Shown here: piece by piece, positions 44,107 through 52,696 of the stretch
Layout: each line of letters starts with the position of its first letter
How positions within the stretch are numbered: the stretch's first letter is position 1
From: Vibrio sp. 10N.286.49.B3
GTDB lineage: Bacteria > Pseudomonadota > Gammaproteobacteria > Enterobacterales > Vibrionaceae
Assembly (NCBI RefSeq): GCF_002873395.1
Contig: NZ_MCUV01000008.1
Coordinates: 1-64,000 of the forward strand
Direction: 5' to 3'
Length of the DNA stretch: 64,000 bases
Position numbers and translations under genes: made by a program
The notes under the pieces: generated by a model
Told to the model about the DNA's origin: nothing
The model's input: only the letters and a program-made list of their open reading frames with translations
The model's database searches: none

Positions 44107-46533
44107 TTAAAAATCGTAAGTAAAGCGTCCAAGGTGCGGATGCAAAATAGAGAAAGAATAGTCCGCGTTTTGGTTTTTGATACGCATCAGTAATAAGGTT
44201 TTACCTTGATAGGTGTGACATTTTTTCTGGTTAAAGCAGGTGGCGGTGTTGATATTACCATTGTCACTGCCTATCCAATCGAGATTACACATGTCATCGA
44301 GGATAAAACTTGTATCTTGGTGTGTGATAGGGGCATTGTTTTTGTCAAGTATTGAGATAACAAATTGCTTCACTTCATCGTTGTCTGAAACAACTTCTTC
44401 AGTGATGTTTAGTGAATACGCTTGTTGTGTGGTAGCAATGGCATCAATGCATTCAGAGCGGTCATCTATTCGACCTCGTGCTTGAATGGAGCCTGCAGTG
44501 AAAGGTACCGCCCAACGCATTATGCGATCATTTTGATTTGTTAAATGCCGAATACCGTAAGTTTTCTCGTTGACCCATAATTCAACGCTAGGACAATTAG
44601 AAATGACTTCAACAATAATCCAATCATCGTTTTCATAATTCCAATGTTGCTCTACGTCATGCCATGACCATAGTCGCTGTTCCCACGCATGCGGGTCTTT
44701 TTCAAAGGCTAAATAATTCACCATATCGATGTTTAGATCGCTGCTGCTAGCTAGGTGAGTGTAGATTTTTGTGATCGGAGTTTCTGTCCACAAAGATTGA
44801 AACAAGAAATAATTCGGTTTTTTAAACCCTGCGGTATCTAATAATCCGCTGTTAGTGATCTTCGTTGGCCATTGATTGTGTGACTCTCCTAGGTAATTAA
44901 TCCCAGTCCATAGAAAAAGTCCTGCAATAAATGGACGTTCAATAACCGCCTTCCATTCGTGCCATTGCGGCAAGTTCTCATTGCCGATAATGGGAAGGTG
45001 AGGGTAGTGTTGATGTCCATAGTCATAAATGACTCGTCGATAACTGTATCCAATGACGTCAAGTGCATCGGAATAACCAGAAAGGTAACTAACGGAGGGT
45101 AAGATACAATTGGCTGTCACGGGACGGTGGGGGTCGAGTGCTTTCACCCATTGAGTAAGTTTTTGAGCGGTTCTTCCAATGTCATATCGCTGTTTTGGGA
45201 GTGATTTGAGTTGTTGTGTAATTTCTGACGGCGAGTTTGGTGGAAGGCTCCAAAAGTAATTGCCATCCCATTTTGCGTCAAAAAAGCCGGTTGCTTGGAC
45301 ATTTCTTGGGTAGGTCCACTCAATTTCGTTGCCAATACTCCACATGAATATAGACGGGTGATTATGATGGCAAAGTAATGTGTTTGTAAGATCTTTTTCT
45401 GCATCCTCTTGGAAGTACTCGTAAGAACCTCGAGAATAATAATCAGCGTGTTGTTCTCCCATATTGTTGCGTTTATCTTTTGGGTAATCCCATTCATCAA
45501 AAAATTCATCCTGGACCAGTAACCCAAGCTCGTCACAAAGATCCAAAAGAACTTTTGAGGCTGGATTGTGAGCAACTCGAATGGCGTTAACGCCCCCACA
45601 CTTTAGAATGGCTAATCTCCTTTGCCAAACTTCTCTCGGTACTGCGGCTCCGACAATCCCTCCGTCGTGGTGTAAACAGACACCTTGAATTTTCATTGGT
45701 CGATTATTAAGGAAAAAGCCTTTCATGGCGTCAAAGTGGATACTTCTGACGCCGCAGCGCTCTTCGGTAATATCAACTAAAACATTGTCAATATAGAGTT
45801 CGGATACGACGGTATAAAAAAAAGGAGTGTCGGTATCCCAAAGTTTTGGGTTTTTGATGGGTAAAATTAAGTGATATTTGTCGCTTACTCTCTCGATCTT
45901 AGTTTCGTACCGTGAGCTAGAAAGAGCTCCTGCTGCATTTGACTCAATGACTTTGGAAATTAACCGCATGGTTTTGTCTTGATGCCGCTTAGAAAACTCG
46001 ATCTCAATATCTTGATGAATCTCTGCATAGTTGGGAGTTATCTTGTGTGTACTTAGTTTGTTTTGCCATAATCTGATATGAGATTGATCGGTCATGACAA
46101 GATGCACATCTCGGTAAATCCCAGAACCCGTGTACCAGCGGCTGTCAACGAATCGAGTTCTGTCGACTTTGATCAGTAATTCATTTTCTTCTTCGAGGTG
46201 TCGCGTAATGTCTATAATGAATGGAGAGTAACCGTAATGCTGAGTATGGAGGTGAGTTCCATTTAACCATATTTGGGAGTGGTTATAGATACCGTCAAAT
46301 ATAAGAAATGCATTTTGGTGCAGGCGAGTGATTGGGTTCGCAAACGTTTTTTTGTACCAACCGATCCCTCCAGGAAGGTAACCAGTAGCACCGTCTAATT
46401 CGGACGAAAATGGAAAAGCAATACTCCAATCGTGAGGCAGTTGAACAGCTTGCCAATCGTCCGCTAAAAAATGTGGAATATCCTTTAGTAGGAACTGCCA
46501 CTCATCATTAAATAAATCATCATTTCTTGGCAT
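44107..46533 (-). CDS. GH2 beta-galactosidase, cytoplasmic
   Basis: 808 residues with no signal peptide. An N-terminal sugar-binding jelly roll (about 10-160) and an Ig-like domain (about 165-265) precede the barrel with acid/base Glu403 in SIFMWSIGNE and nucleophile Glu519 in PIIGNENLP; C-terminal Ig-like domains follow. In agarolytic bacteria GH2 enzymes remove the non-reducing galactose of agaro-oligosaccharides left after GH117 removes AHG, so alternate trimming by the two is likely. It lies 177 bp downstream of the GH117 gene on the same strand. It is shorter than LacZ (about 1020) and closer in size to other algal-polysaccharide GH2 enzymes. Confidence 0.9.
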   Translation of the reverse strand: MPRNDDLFNDEWQFLLKDIPHFLADDWQAVQLPHDWSIAFPFSSELDGATGYLPGGIGWYKKTFANPITRLHQNAFLIFDGIYNHSQIWLNGTHLHTQHYGYSPFIIDITRHLEEENELLIKVDRTRFVDSRWYTGSGIYRDVHLVMTDQSHIRLWQNKLSTHKITPNYAEIHQDIEIEFSKRHQDKTMRLISKVIESNAAGALSSSRYETKIERVSDKYHLILPIKNPKLWDTDTPFFYTVVSELYIDNVLVDITEERCGVRSIHFDAMKGFFLNNRPMKIQGVCLHHDGGIVGAAVPREVWQRRLAILKCGGVNAIRVAHNPASKVLLDLCDELGLLVQDEFFDEWDYPKDKRNNMGEQHADYYSRGSYEYFQEDAEKDLTNTLLCHHNHPSIFMWSIGNEIEWTYPRNVQATGFFDAKWDGNYFWSLPPNSPSEITQQLKSLPKQRYDIGRTAQKLTQWVKALDPHRPVTANCILPSVSYLSGYSDALDVIGYSYRRVIYDYGHQHYPHLPIIGNENLPQWHEWKAVIERPFIAGLFLWTGINYLGESHNQWPTKITNSGLLDTAGFKKPNYFLFQSLWTETPITKIYTHLASSSDLNIDMVNYLAFEKDPHAWEQRLWSWHDVEQHWNYENDDWIIVEVISNCPSVELWVNEKTYGIRHLTNQNDRIMRWAVPFTAGSIQARGRIDDRSECIDAIATTQQAYSLNITEEVVSDNDEVKQFVISILDKNNAPITHQDTSFILDDMCNLDWIGSDNGNINTATCFNQKKCHTYQGKTLLLMRIKNQNADYSFSILHPHLGRFTYDF

Positions 46534-46651
46534 ATTAAAAAGCCTTATATCGTGTCGCTATTCTTATCACATCAACAATTTGTCCCGTCCTGAAATGTGT
46601 TTGCACATTGAGGACTAATGATGAAGTTTGCCTGAACCTATGTGGAATGAG

Positions 46652-46689
46652 CGGTGTATCATTTCTAATTAAATAAAGATGATACACCG
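46652..46689. terminator. Hairpin between GH117 and GH2 genes
   Basis: CGGTGTATCAT (46652-46662) and its exact complement (46679-46689) flank a 16-nt AT-rich loop. No T tract on the minus strand; it may process or attenuate the GH117-GH2 transcript. Confidence 0.5.
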
Positions 46690-46710
46690 TTAGTTCTAGT
46701 AGACTGTAAA

Positions 46711-47793
46711 CTAGTTGCTATTCTGGAAGGTACCAATGTCTAGAACTTGTCGCTTGATACGGTATCGGCAAATAAAGTTCCAATTCCAGGATGGGTCATA
46801 TTTATGGCATAAGCCCCATTCTAAACCTGGTTCGAGTGTTGAATCGAATTCTTCTGAACGGAAGATCCCCAACGCTTCAGGTGCGCCTTTAATGTAAGAC
46901 ATAATTTCGAAATTTATGCCATCTTTTGCCCACTGAATAGTATTTTTTTCAGGGCCATCAGTCGTGATCAATGACGCGATACCACCATTGTAGTGCCACA
47001 CAGCTACTTCGTGACCACTATTAGATATTGGGTTGTACTCGGATTTGATGTATGGGCCAAGGATATGATCAGCAATCGCTACACCGTGCTTAATTTCACG
47101 GCCACCCATGTTCATTTCTTCGCCCATCGTTTCACCTTTGTAGTACAGGTAAAATTTATTGTCGAAGAACATTAGACATGGATCGTGCACTTTGTGGCTA
47201 TCAAAGCTGCCTTTTGATTTAACAATAAATCGGTTGTCTTCATCACCTTGCCATTCGCCATCTTTTGAAGGACTTAAGATTGGTGCATCGGTTTTGGTCC
47301 AAGGTCCAAATGGACTGTCTGCCCATGCCATTGCGATTTCTTCATATTGTCGGTTGGTGTAAGGGGATTTGACCGTTTGGTAAACAAGATAGTACTTACC
47401 TTCATGAGCGAGGACTTCAGGAGTAAATACAGCACGATCATCGTATTCTCCAGGCTTACCTGCTTGAATGGCTGGGCCGTGCTCTTTCCAGGTGGTGCCG
47501 TCCTTTGAACTGGCATGCCATACTTCCGTTAGATCCCAAGGAAACACTTTGTCCTTGATGTCACCAGTAAACCCGATTGTTTCACCTTCGCCCTTTGTGT
47601 ACCAACAATGATAGGTATTGTTGACTTTAATAACCGCTGTCGGGTCTCTGCGAATGACGCCATCTTCAAACTCAAAGTCGCCTTTAAGATCGATGACATC
47701 GAACTCGACCATCCACTCTGGCCCTTTTTTATCATAGCCTAACTCGATAGCGCGACGGCTCGCGAGGCTGAGTTTTTTTCCTGAATTGTCCAT
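46711..47793 (-). CDS. GH117 alpha-1,3-neoagarooligosaccharide hydrolase
   Basis: A five-bladed-propeller glycosidase of family 117 that releases 3,6-anhydro-L-galactose from the non-reducing end of neoagaro-oligosaccharides. Recognisable segments include an N-terminal helical arm ([20 protein letters not shown]), [24 protein letters not shown] and [12 protein letters not shown]; the family's catalytic Asp/Glu/His residues probably lie in these. 360 residues from the ATG at 47793, which has AGAGG five bases upstream; the open frame extends 35 codons further but those residues are unlike the family. No signal peptide, so cytoplasmic. Divergent from 48250. Confidence 0.93.
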   Translation of the reverse strand: MDNSGKKLSLASRRAIELGYDKKGPEWMVEFDVIDLKGDFEFEDGVIRRDPTAVIKVNNTYHCWYTKGEGETIGFTGDIKDKVFPWDLTEVWHASSKDGTTWKEHGPAIQAGKPGEYDDRAVFTPEVLAHEGKYYLVYQTVKSPYTNRQYEEIAMAWADSPFGPWTKTDAPILSPSKDGEWQGDEDNRFIVKSKGSFDSHKVHDPCLMFFDNKFYLYYKGETMGEEMNMGGREIKHGVAIADHILGPYIKSEYNPISNSGHEVAVWHYNGGIASLITTDGPEKNTIQWAKDGINFEIMSYIKGAPEALGIFRSEEFDSTLEPGLEWGLCHKYDPSWNWNFICRYRIKRQVLDIGTFQNSN

Positions 47794-48069
47794 ATCTACC
47801 TCTAAGAATAATGTTAAATCTTCGGCAAAGGTAAACCAGTTTTGAATTTGGTGCAATGAGTAGTCGGCAGGAGAGATAAGTTGCGTGACAAGGCGCACGT
47901 AATTATTTACAACGGAGTATAACTACGCCTATATGCAGTATGCGTTAGCAAGGTAATGCTTTTAAAACCGAATTAAGCGTAGCTATGGGGATGCAGCCTA
48001 ATAATTCGTATCATGATGATAAATAAATACGCATGATAATCAAAATGCTTAGGACAAATAATGATCAAT

Positions 48070-48164
48070 TGGTTTTCCAATGTGCCGTTTTTGGTGATCC
48101 ACGTGATTGCGATCACTGAAATATATCAAGCAATCCATTATAAATAATAGCTATTGGTTAACCA
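48070..48164. promoter_or_regulatory. Divergent operator cluster with CRP site
   Basis: TGGTTTTCCA (48070-48079) and TGGTGATCCA (48092-48101), each one mismatch and 22 bp apart, then the perfect palindrome TTGGTTAACCAA (48154-48165). Between them GTGA-N6-TCAC (48103-48116) is a perfect CRP core. They control GH117-GH2 on one side and the oxidoreductase-transporter genes on the other. Confidence 0.7.
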
Positions 48165-48249
48165 AGAGGTGATTTACGTTTTTAGAAAGATGATAAATAC
48201 CGCCTGTTAGTGAATAACACGACTTAATACACAGTTTTAAGAGGCAAAT

Positions 48250-49257
48250 ATGAGAACAGTTAGGGTAAAAGAAGAAGCGTTGAGAGCCATGGCAACTCAA
48301 AAGCTTGTAGGTGCAGGGTTTTCTGCACTGGATGCAAAGTGTGTGACCGATGTTCTGATATACGCTGACCTAACTGGTGTTCACTCTCATGGTGTTATGC
48401 GGGTTGAGCATTATTGTCAGCGAGTCATGGCTAGTGGGTTGAATGCGGCGGCTGAGCATCAGCTTGAAGCTATATCACCTTCTGTGGGTATATTGGATGC
48501 CAATGATGGCTTAGGACATCCTGCCCTCGCGGCTGCGACTAAGCACGCCATCGAGATGGCTAGTGATACTGGACTTGGATTTGTTAGTATCAAAAAAGCC
48601 TCACACTGTGGTGCGCTTTCTTATTTTATGAATATGGCAACAGATGCTGGGATGATTGGGCTTGGTATGACTCAAACTGATGCTTGCATGGCCCCCCATG
48701 GTGGGGGAGAACGATTCTTGGGGACGAACCCAATAGCGTTTGGTTTTCCTGTGGAAGGGAGTCATCCAATGATTATCGATATGGCGACCAGCGCGACGGC
48801 TTTTGGAAAGTTGTTGCACGCGAAAGAGACGGGTAGTGAAATTCCGCTCGGGGTGGCTATTGATGTCGATGGTAACGAAACTACAGACCCACATAAAGTG
48901 GAGAGTTTATTACCTTTTGGCGGTCATAAAGGTTCCGGTATTGCATTGGCAATTGATGCCTTGACTGGGATATTGATGGGGGCCAATTACGGTAATAACA
49001 TTGTTGGAATGTACAGCGATTATGACAAAATGCGAGAGTTAGCAAGCCTGGTCATCGTAATAAACCCGGAATTTTTTGGTAATCCGTTATTTTCTCATAC
49101 TATGGCTTCAATGATAGGTGAATTAAGAGCCGTAACACCTGCACCTGGTTTTGATAAAGTACTTGCTCCTAATGATCCTCAAATGGATTACAAGTTAGAT
49201 TGTTTAGAACATGGAGTTCCTGTCGCAGGGGGGGTATACGAGTTTCTCACCAGCTAG
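48250..49257 (+). CDS. LDH2/YiaK-family reductase (copy B)
   Basis: 335 residues, a full-length paralogue of the gene at 42930, with the same family signatures: HSHGVMRVEHY, SHCGALSYF and FGGHKGSGIALAIDALTG. Differences are scattered, with no missing segment. It is transcribed divergently from GH117 under the best operator palindrome in the window. It may reduce the same or a related diketo acid; the reason for keeping two copies is unclear. A terminator follows, so the MFS gene downstream has its own promoter. Confidence 0.9.
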   Translation: MRTVRVKEEALRAMATQKLVGAGFSALDAKCVTDVLIYADLTGVHSHGVMRVEHYCQRVMASGLNAAAEHQLEAISPSVGILDANDGLGHPALAAATKHAIEMASDTGLGFVSIKKASHCGALSYFMNMATDAGMIGLGMTQTDACMAPHGGGERFLGTNPIAFGFPVEGSHPMIIDMATSATAFGKLLHAKETGSEIPLGVAIDVDGNETTDPHKVESLLPFGGHKGSGIALAIDALTGILMGANYGNNIVGMYSDYDKMRELASLVIVINPEFFGNPLFSHTMASMIGELRAVTPAPGFDKVLAPNDPQMDYKLDCLEHGVPVAGGVYEFLTS

Positions 49258-49277
49258 AATCCGTTATTATTTGCGAC

Positions 49278-49313
49278 AAGGTGAGCTTTGATTTTCATAG
49301 CTCACCTTTTTTT
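49278..49313 (+). terminator. Terminator after reductase copy B
   Basis: AAGGTGAGCT (49278-49287) pairs with AGCTCACCTT (49299-49308), followed by T's. Confidence 0.9.
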
Positions 49314-49443
49314 GTTTGTAATATTAATATTTATTTTATTCTGTCTTATTGAACGAACCTGTTTTGTGGTAGATCAAATGCTATAGCTATATTTTATAGA
49401 CGATAGATCTTAGCTTAAACGCAAGGTCTAATCCCACCCCCTA

Positions 49444-49501
49444 TGGTTGACCAAATCTAATTATTAGTTATCCAATATCGCAAAGTGTTACACCTGTCAC
49501 T
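49444..49501 (+). promoter_or_regulatory. Operator pair and CRP-like site upstream of MFS gene
   Basis: TGGTTGACCA (49444-49453, perfect) and TAGTTATCCA (49465-49474, two mismatches) are 21 bp apart; TGTTA-N6-TCACT (49486-49501) is CRP-like, the same variant as at 40285. Confidence 0.65.
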
Positions 49502-49590
49502 GAATATTCATATGTCACTCTGTAGTATCACGACTAGATATTTTGAAGCTAGTCAAAGTAGTGACTATTTAGGTATATAACGGAGTAAAT

Positions 49591-50862
49591 ATGAAAACCG
49601 ATTCGAATAAAGTGGCGATGGGAAAAATCTGCCTTATGTACTTCTTTTATAATTTTTTTTGGTCCTTGAGTTCCGGTTCACTATTCGCAGTGTGGTTGAA
49701 CGACACTGTTGGTATTGACGGATCACAAATAGGTGTTTTATTTGGACTGCAAACTGGTATTGCAGTTTTATTTAAGCCTGCTATGGGTTACATCATGGAT
49801 AAGTTAGGTCTTAAGAAAAACTTACTTTATTTCATTTCACTTCTCAGTGTGTTAATCGGTCCATTCTATATTTATGTGTATGGTCCTTTATTGAGTAATG
49901 ACTCCACATTCATTGCAGGTATTATTTTAGGATCTGTTTATTTAGGTATGCTGTTTCAAGCGGGTAGCGGTGTAATAGCATCTTATTCTGATCGATTTGC
50001 TCGTTGTCACAATAATGATTTTGGCTTAGTAAATGGTTTTGGTATTGCAGCGTGGGGCGCATCAGCAATTCTTGCAGGTTATCTTTATAACATCAATCCA
50101 GACTTGATTTTTGTGGCGTGTAGTGTTGCCGCACTACTTATGTTGTTTTTTGCTTACTCTTTGCGTGTGGGTCACTTGGATGAAGTGGATAACGAAGTAT
50201 TATCTGCTGAAAAAATAAAAAAAGAAGATGTAATAAAGTTACTTAAAAACAAGAAGATGTGGGCATTTATGACTTATGCTGGCACCATCTCGGTTGTTTT
50301 CTGGACGTCAATGACACAGTTTACTCGTTACTTCATTAGCTTCTTCCCTACGCAAGAAGAGGGCATAACGTTTAGTTCAAATATGGACGGTATTACTGCT
50401 ATTTTCTTATTTATTGTGAGTGCCAGTGTGCCTTTCATTATTAAGAAAATTGGTGCAAAAGGTAGTTTGCTTCTTACTGCTGTTGGTATTACATCATTCC
50501 TGCTAATGATTGGCTTTGCAGGGTTAGGTGAAAAGAATCTTTATCTTGCGATCGTAGCTAAACTATTATTTGGCATTGTTAATCCACTACTTATCGTATC
50601 CGTCTTTGCTTATATTGCAGAGCAGTTTGATAAAAAAGTTAACTCTTTCACTTACATGTTTGGTTTTCAAGTTATCAATAACCTAATGACAGCAATTGCT
50701 GCTCCAGTCATGGGGACTATGTACGATGCGCACGGCTTCCCAATGAGTTATATCTATTTTGGCGTATTTTCAGCTATTGCAACTGTTTTAGCGATATTCA
50801 CTCTAAGTTCATCAAAAAAAGTCGTTGAGCGAGAAGAAGTGCAAGAACCTATCCAAGCGTAA
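49591..50862 (+). CDS. MFS oligosaccharide:H+ symporter (LacY/OHS type)
   Basis: 423 residues, about 12 membrane helices. The N-terminal FFYNFFWSLSSGSLFAVWLND and the helix-2/3 loop GYIMDKLGLKKNLLY are typical of the LacY/RafB/CscB family, which imports di- and trisaccharides with protons. Expected substrate: neoagarobiose or neoagarotetraose entering the cytoplasm for GH50, GH117 and GH2. It has its own operator pair and CRP-like site, and is followed 23 bp later by a small P-loop protein gene. Confidence 0.9.
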   Translation: MKTDSNKVAMGKICLMYFFYNFFWSLSSGSLFAVWLNDTVGIDGSQIGVLFGLQTGIAVLFKPAMGYIMDKLGLKKNLLYFISLLSVLIGPFYIYVYGPLLSNDSTFIAGIILGSVYLGMLFQAGSGVIASYSDRFARCHNNDFGLVNGFGIAAWGASAILAGYLYNINPDLIFVACSVAALLMLFFAYSLRVGHLDEVDNEVLSAEKIKKEDVIKLLKNKKMWAFMTYAGTISVVFWTSMTQFTRYFISFFPTQEEGITFSSNMDGITAIFLFIVSASVPFIIKKIGAKGSLLLTAVGITSFLLMIGFAGLGEKNLYLAIVAKLLFGIVNPLLIVSVFAYIAEQFDKKVNSFTYMFGFQVINNLMTAIAAPVMGTMYDAHGFPMSYIYFGVFSAIATVLAIFTLSSSKKVVEREEVQEPIQA

Positions 50863-50885
50863 ATTATCAATCTGGAGTAATAACA

Positions 50886-51287
50886 ATGAAAATTCTATAT
50901 ATTGTTCGTGGCCCATTTGGTACTGGTAAAACAGAATTTGCCAACACGATTAGTGAAAATGTTGTTTCTTGCTGGGACTATTATGCAAGATATGGTAAAA
51001 ATAAATATGATGAAAAATTAAAGAGTCATGCTGATGAATATTGTAGGGAATCGGTATTAAATTTAATGCAAGAAAATGTTGATAAAATTGTTGTTACTAA
51101 TTCATTCTCTAAAAATAGTGACTTAGATTATTTTTACCAAATATCTAAAAATCATGGCTACGATGTATTTAGCCTTTTTATGGATAACAAAGATTCAACT
51201 AAATATAAACGTGATGCACCTGAAGATGTTGTTCTTAAACAAATAATTAATCTTAAGAATAACATTGCATTTCATCAAAGCTTCTAG
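50886..51287 (+). CDS. Small P-loop ATP-binding protein of unknown role
   Basis: 133 residues. Walker A GPFGTGKTE (residues 9-17) lies right at the N-terminus, as in AAA_33/polynucleotide-kinase-like proteins. A possible hydrophobic strand ending in an acidic or polar residue (KIVVTNSFS, about 70-78) stands where kinases of this type have their second strand. The protein is shorter than most kinases, is Asn/Lys-rich and has no separate lid domain I can see. It is co-transcribed with the oligosaccharide transporter (23-bp gap, GGAG RBS), unusual company for such a protein. I would not assign a substrate. Confidence 0.75.
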   Translation: MKILYIVRGPFGTGKTEFANTISENVVSCWDYYARYGKNKYDEKLKSHADEYCRESVLNLMQENVDKIVVTNSFSKNSDLDYFYQISKNHGYDVFSLFMDNKDSTKYKRDAPEDVVLKQIINLKNNIAFHQSF

Positions 51288-51617
51288 TATTTAATCACTT
51301 AATATTTATTCTTTTCAGATTGAGTCATAGTTCCTTCCATTATTTAGAGGGGACTATGACAAAGAAACAGTATTATTAGAACGTATACTTATTGTTAACT
51401 ACATACATGAAGTATATTACCTTGTGCTCTTCGACCTATATATCTCAAAGTTAGGTTGTTTAACACAACGCTTATTAAGCGTTATAATGAATTCAATCAT
51501 TATTGTGCGTTATTTCCTGCTTCCCACTATTGTTGAGCGGTGGGATGGGTTTCATGTGTGGAATCTGAACAAATTATTTTATCAGGCATCAGCAGACGTA
51601 AGCTAATAGATATGGGA
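51288..51617. other. Intergenic region with two inverted repeats, no gene
   Basis: A hairpin (GTCATAGTTCC, 51324-51334, with GGGACTATGAC, 51350-51360, one G-U) follows the P-loop gene but lacks a T tract. AACGCTTA-T-TAAGCGTT (51467-51483) is a perfect palindrome. An ATG-initiated 60-codon frame at 51424 has no RBS or recognisable sequence, and I do not call it. Confidence 0.5.
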
Positions 51618-52202
51618 CTATTGTCGTTCTTTATTGAGTAATATTTTCTTACGCTCCAGTCCCCATCGATAGCCTCCTAAAGAACCATCACTTCTCATGA
51701 CTCGGTGACAAGGAATGAGAACCCCAATCGGATTTTTACCACAGGCAGTGCCAACAGCTCGAACTGCTTTGGGGTTGTTGATGTGGGCAGCAACTTCTCC
51801 ATAGCTCATGACAGTCCCTTCTTTAATGGTTAGCAAAAACTGCCATACCTTAAACTGAAATTCTGTCCCTACAATATCCAGTGGTATATCGGGTCTAGCT
51901 GCACCTTGAGTGATATGCTCATCAAGTTCTATCATCCAAGTATAGAGTTCAGGAGTATCTCGCGAAGCGGTGAATATGAGTTTTGCATAAGGAAACTCTG
52001 CAGATAAAAGGCTAAGCAAAGTATCTTGAGTGTCTGCAAATTGTACTGAGCATACCCCCTTATTCGTTGTTGCCATTACCATGTGCCCAAATATGGACTC
52101 ACGAGTGGCATAATGGATCACTTCATCTTTAATACTTGAGCGATAGGTGTGGGTAGACACGCCTAACTCTCTTACTGTCTCACTGTCTGATTGTTCGGAC
52201 AT
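51618..52202 (-). CDS. ogt: Methylated-DNA--protein-cysteine methyltransferase
   Basis: 194 residues. It transfers methyl groups from O6-methylguanine to its own Cys165 in IPCHRVM, a suicide DNA repair reaction. An N-terminal ribonuclease-H-like domain (about 25-105) precedes the DNA-binding domain (about 110-190) with TIKEGTVMSYGEVA and the Asn-hinge/helix region KAVRAVGTACGKNP. It lacks the Ada N-terminal Cys-rich domain, so Ogt type, or the C-terminal half of Ada. It stands alone and probably marks the return to ordinary chromosome after the island. Confidence 0.9.
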   Translation of the reverse strand: MSEQSDSETVRELGVSTHTYRSSIKDEVIHYATRESIFGHMVMATTNKGVCSVQFADTQDTLLSLLSAEFPYAKLIFTASRDTPELYTWMIELDEHITQGAARPDIPLDIVGTEFQFKVWQFLLTIKEGTVMSYGEVAAHINNPKAVRAVGTACGKNPIGVLIPCHRVMRSDGSLGGYRWGLERKKILLNKERQ

Positions 52203-52465
52203 AATATACTCACAGTTTAATTCTAATAGAGCAACCTCAGCACATTTAGGTTGATGGTATGACCTGATTTTGCGGAATACGCTTTAGTCTTGACTGATCC
52301 GCTACTTTAATATGGCGCAACTTTGAACAATTTTAAAGTTATCGTTCTGATTACTAATTCATGTACGAGTTGAATTTATCCATCAATGATCTGCAAGATA
52401 TTGGTCTATAGGCCACTAATTTCCTACGTTATGTTTACTCCCCCCCATATTGATGGCGCTGTGAT

Positions 52466-52481
52466 TGTCCGTTGTACGACA
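52466..52481 (+). promoter_or_regulatory. NifA-type upstream activator sequence before modABC
   Basis: TGT-N10-ACA (TGT 52466-52468, ACA 52479-52481), the consensus bound by NifA, about 130 bp upstream of the start predicted from the sigma-54 promoter below. The rest of the 494-bp gap 52203-52696 holds only a C6 run at 52441 and AT-rich DNA. Confidence 0.6.
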
Positions 52482-52574
52482 AAATGTCAGTTAATCACTC
52501 GTTTACTGCGCTCTAAATATAACTATTTAAGTTTAAGCTATTGATTTTAAGTATTTTTAATTGCTAGTTTGCGT

Positions 52575-52590
52575 TGGCTCACTCTTTGCA
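52575..52590 (+). promoter_or_regulatory. Sigma-54 -24/-12 promoter of modABC
   Basis: TGGCTCACTCTTTGCA matches the RpoN consensus TGGCACGnnnnTTGCA at all but two bases, with GG and GC exactly 10 bp apart. Predicted start about 52602, some 95 bp before modA. Confidence 0.75.
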
Positions 52591-52696
52591 GCTTATTCTA
52601 AATATTGATAGCGAAGGTAGGTGTAATTGAAGGTTTTTTTTTTGTGTGGTTACGCTCTTAAGTGAAAATATCTTTACCTATAACAGTGCAGAGTGA

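Noticed and set aside
46711..47898. Longer GH117 start at 47898
   Set aside because: The extra 35 residues are atypical, and ATG 47793 has a well-placed AGAGG.
51467..51483. AACGCTTA-T-TAAGCGTT palindrome as an integron attC (VCR) remnant
   Set aside because: Only short end-like similarity, no cassette, no paired inner sites and no integrase nearby.
51424..51606. 60-codon plus-strand ORF in an intergenic region
   Set aside because: No RBS, no recognisable sequence, and it overlaps a perfect palindrome; likely chance.
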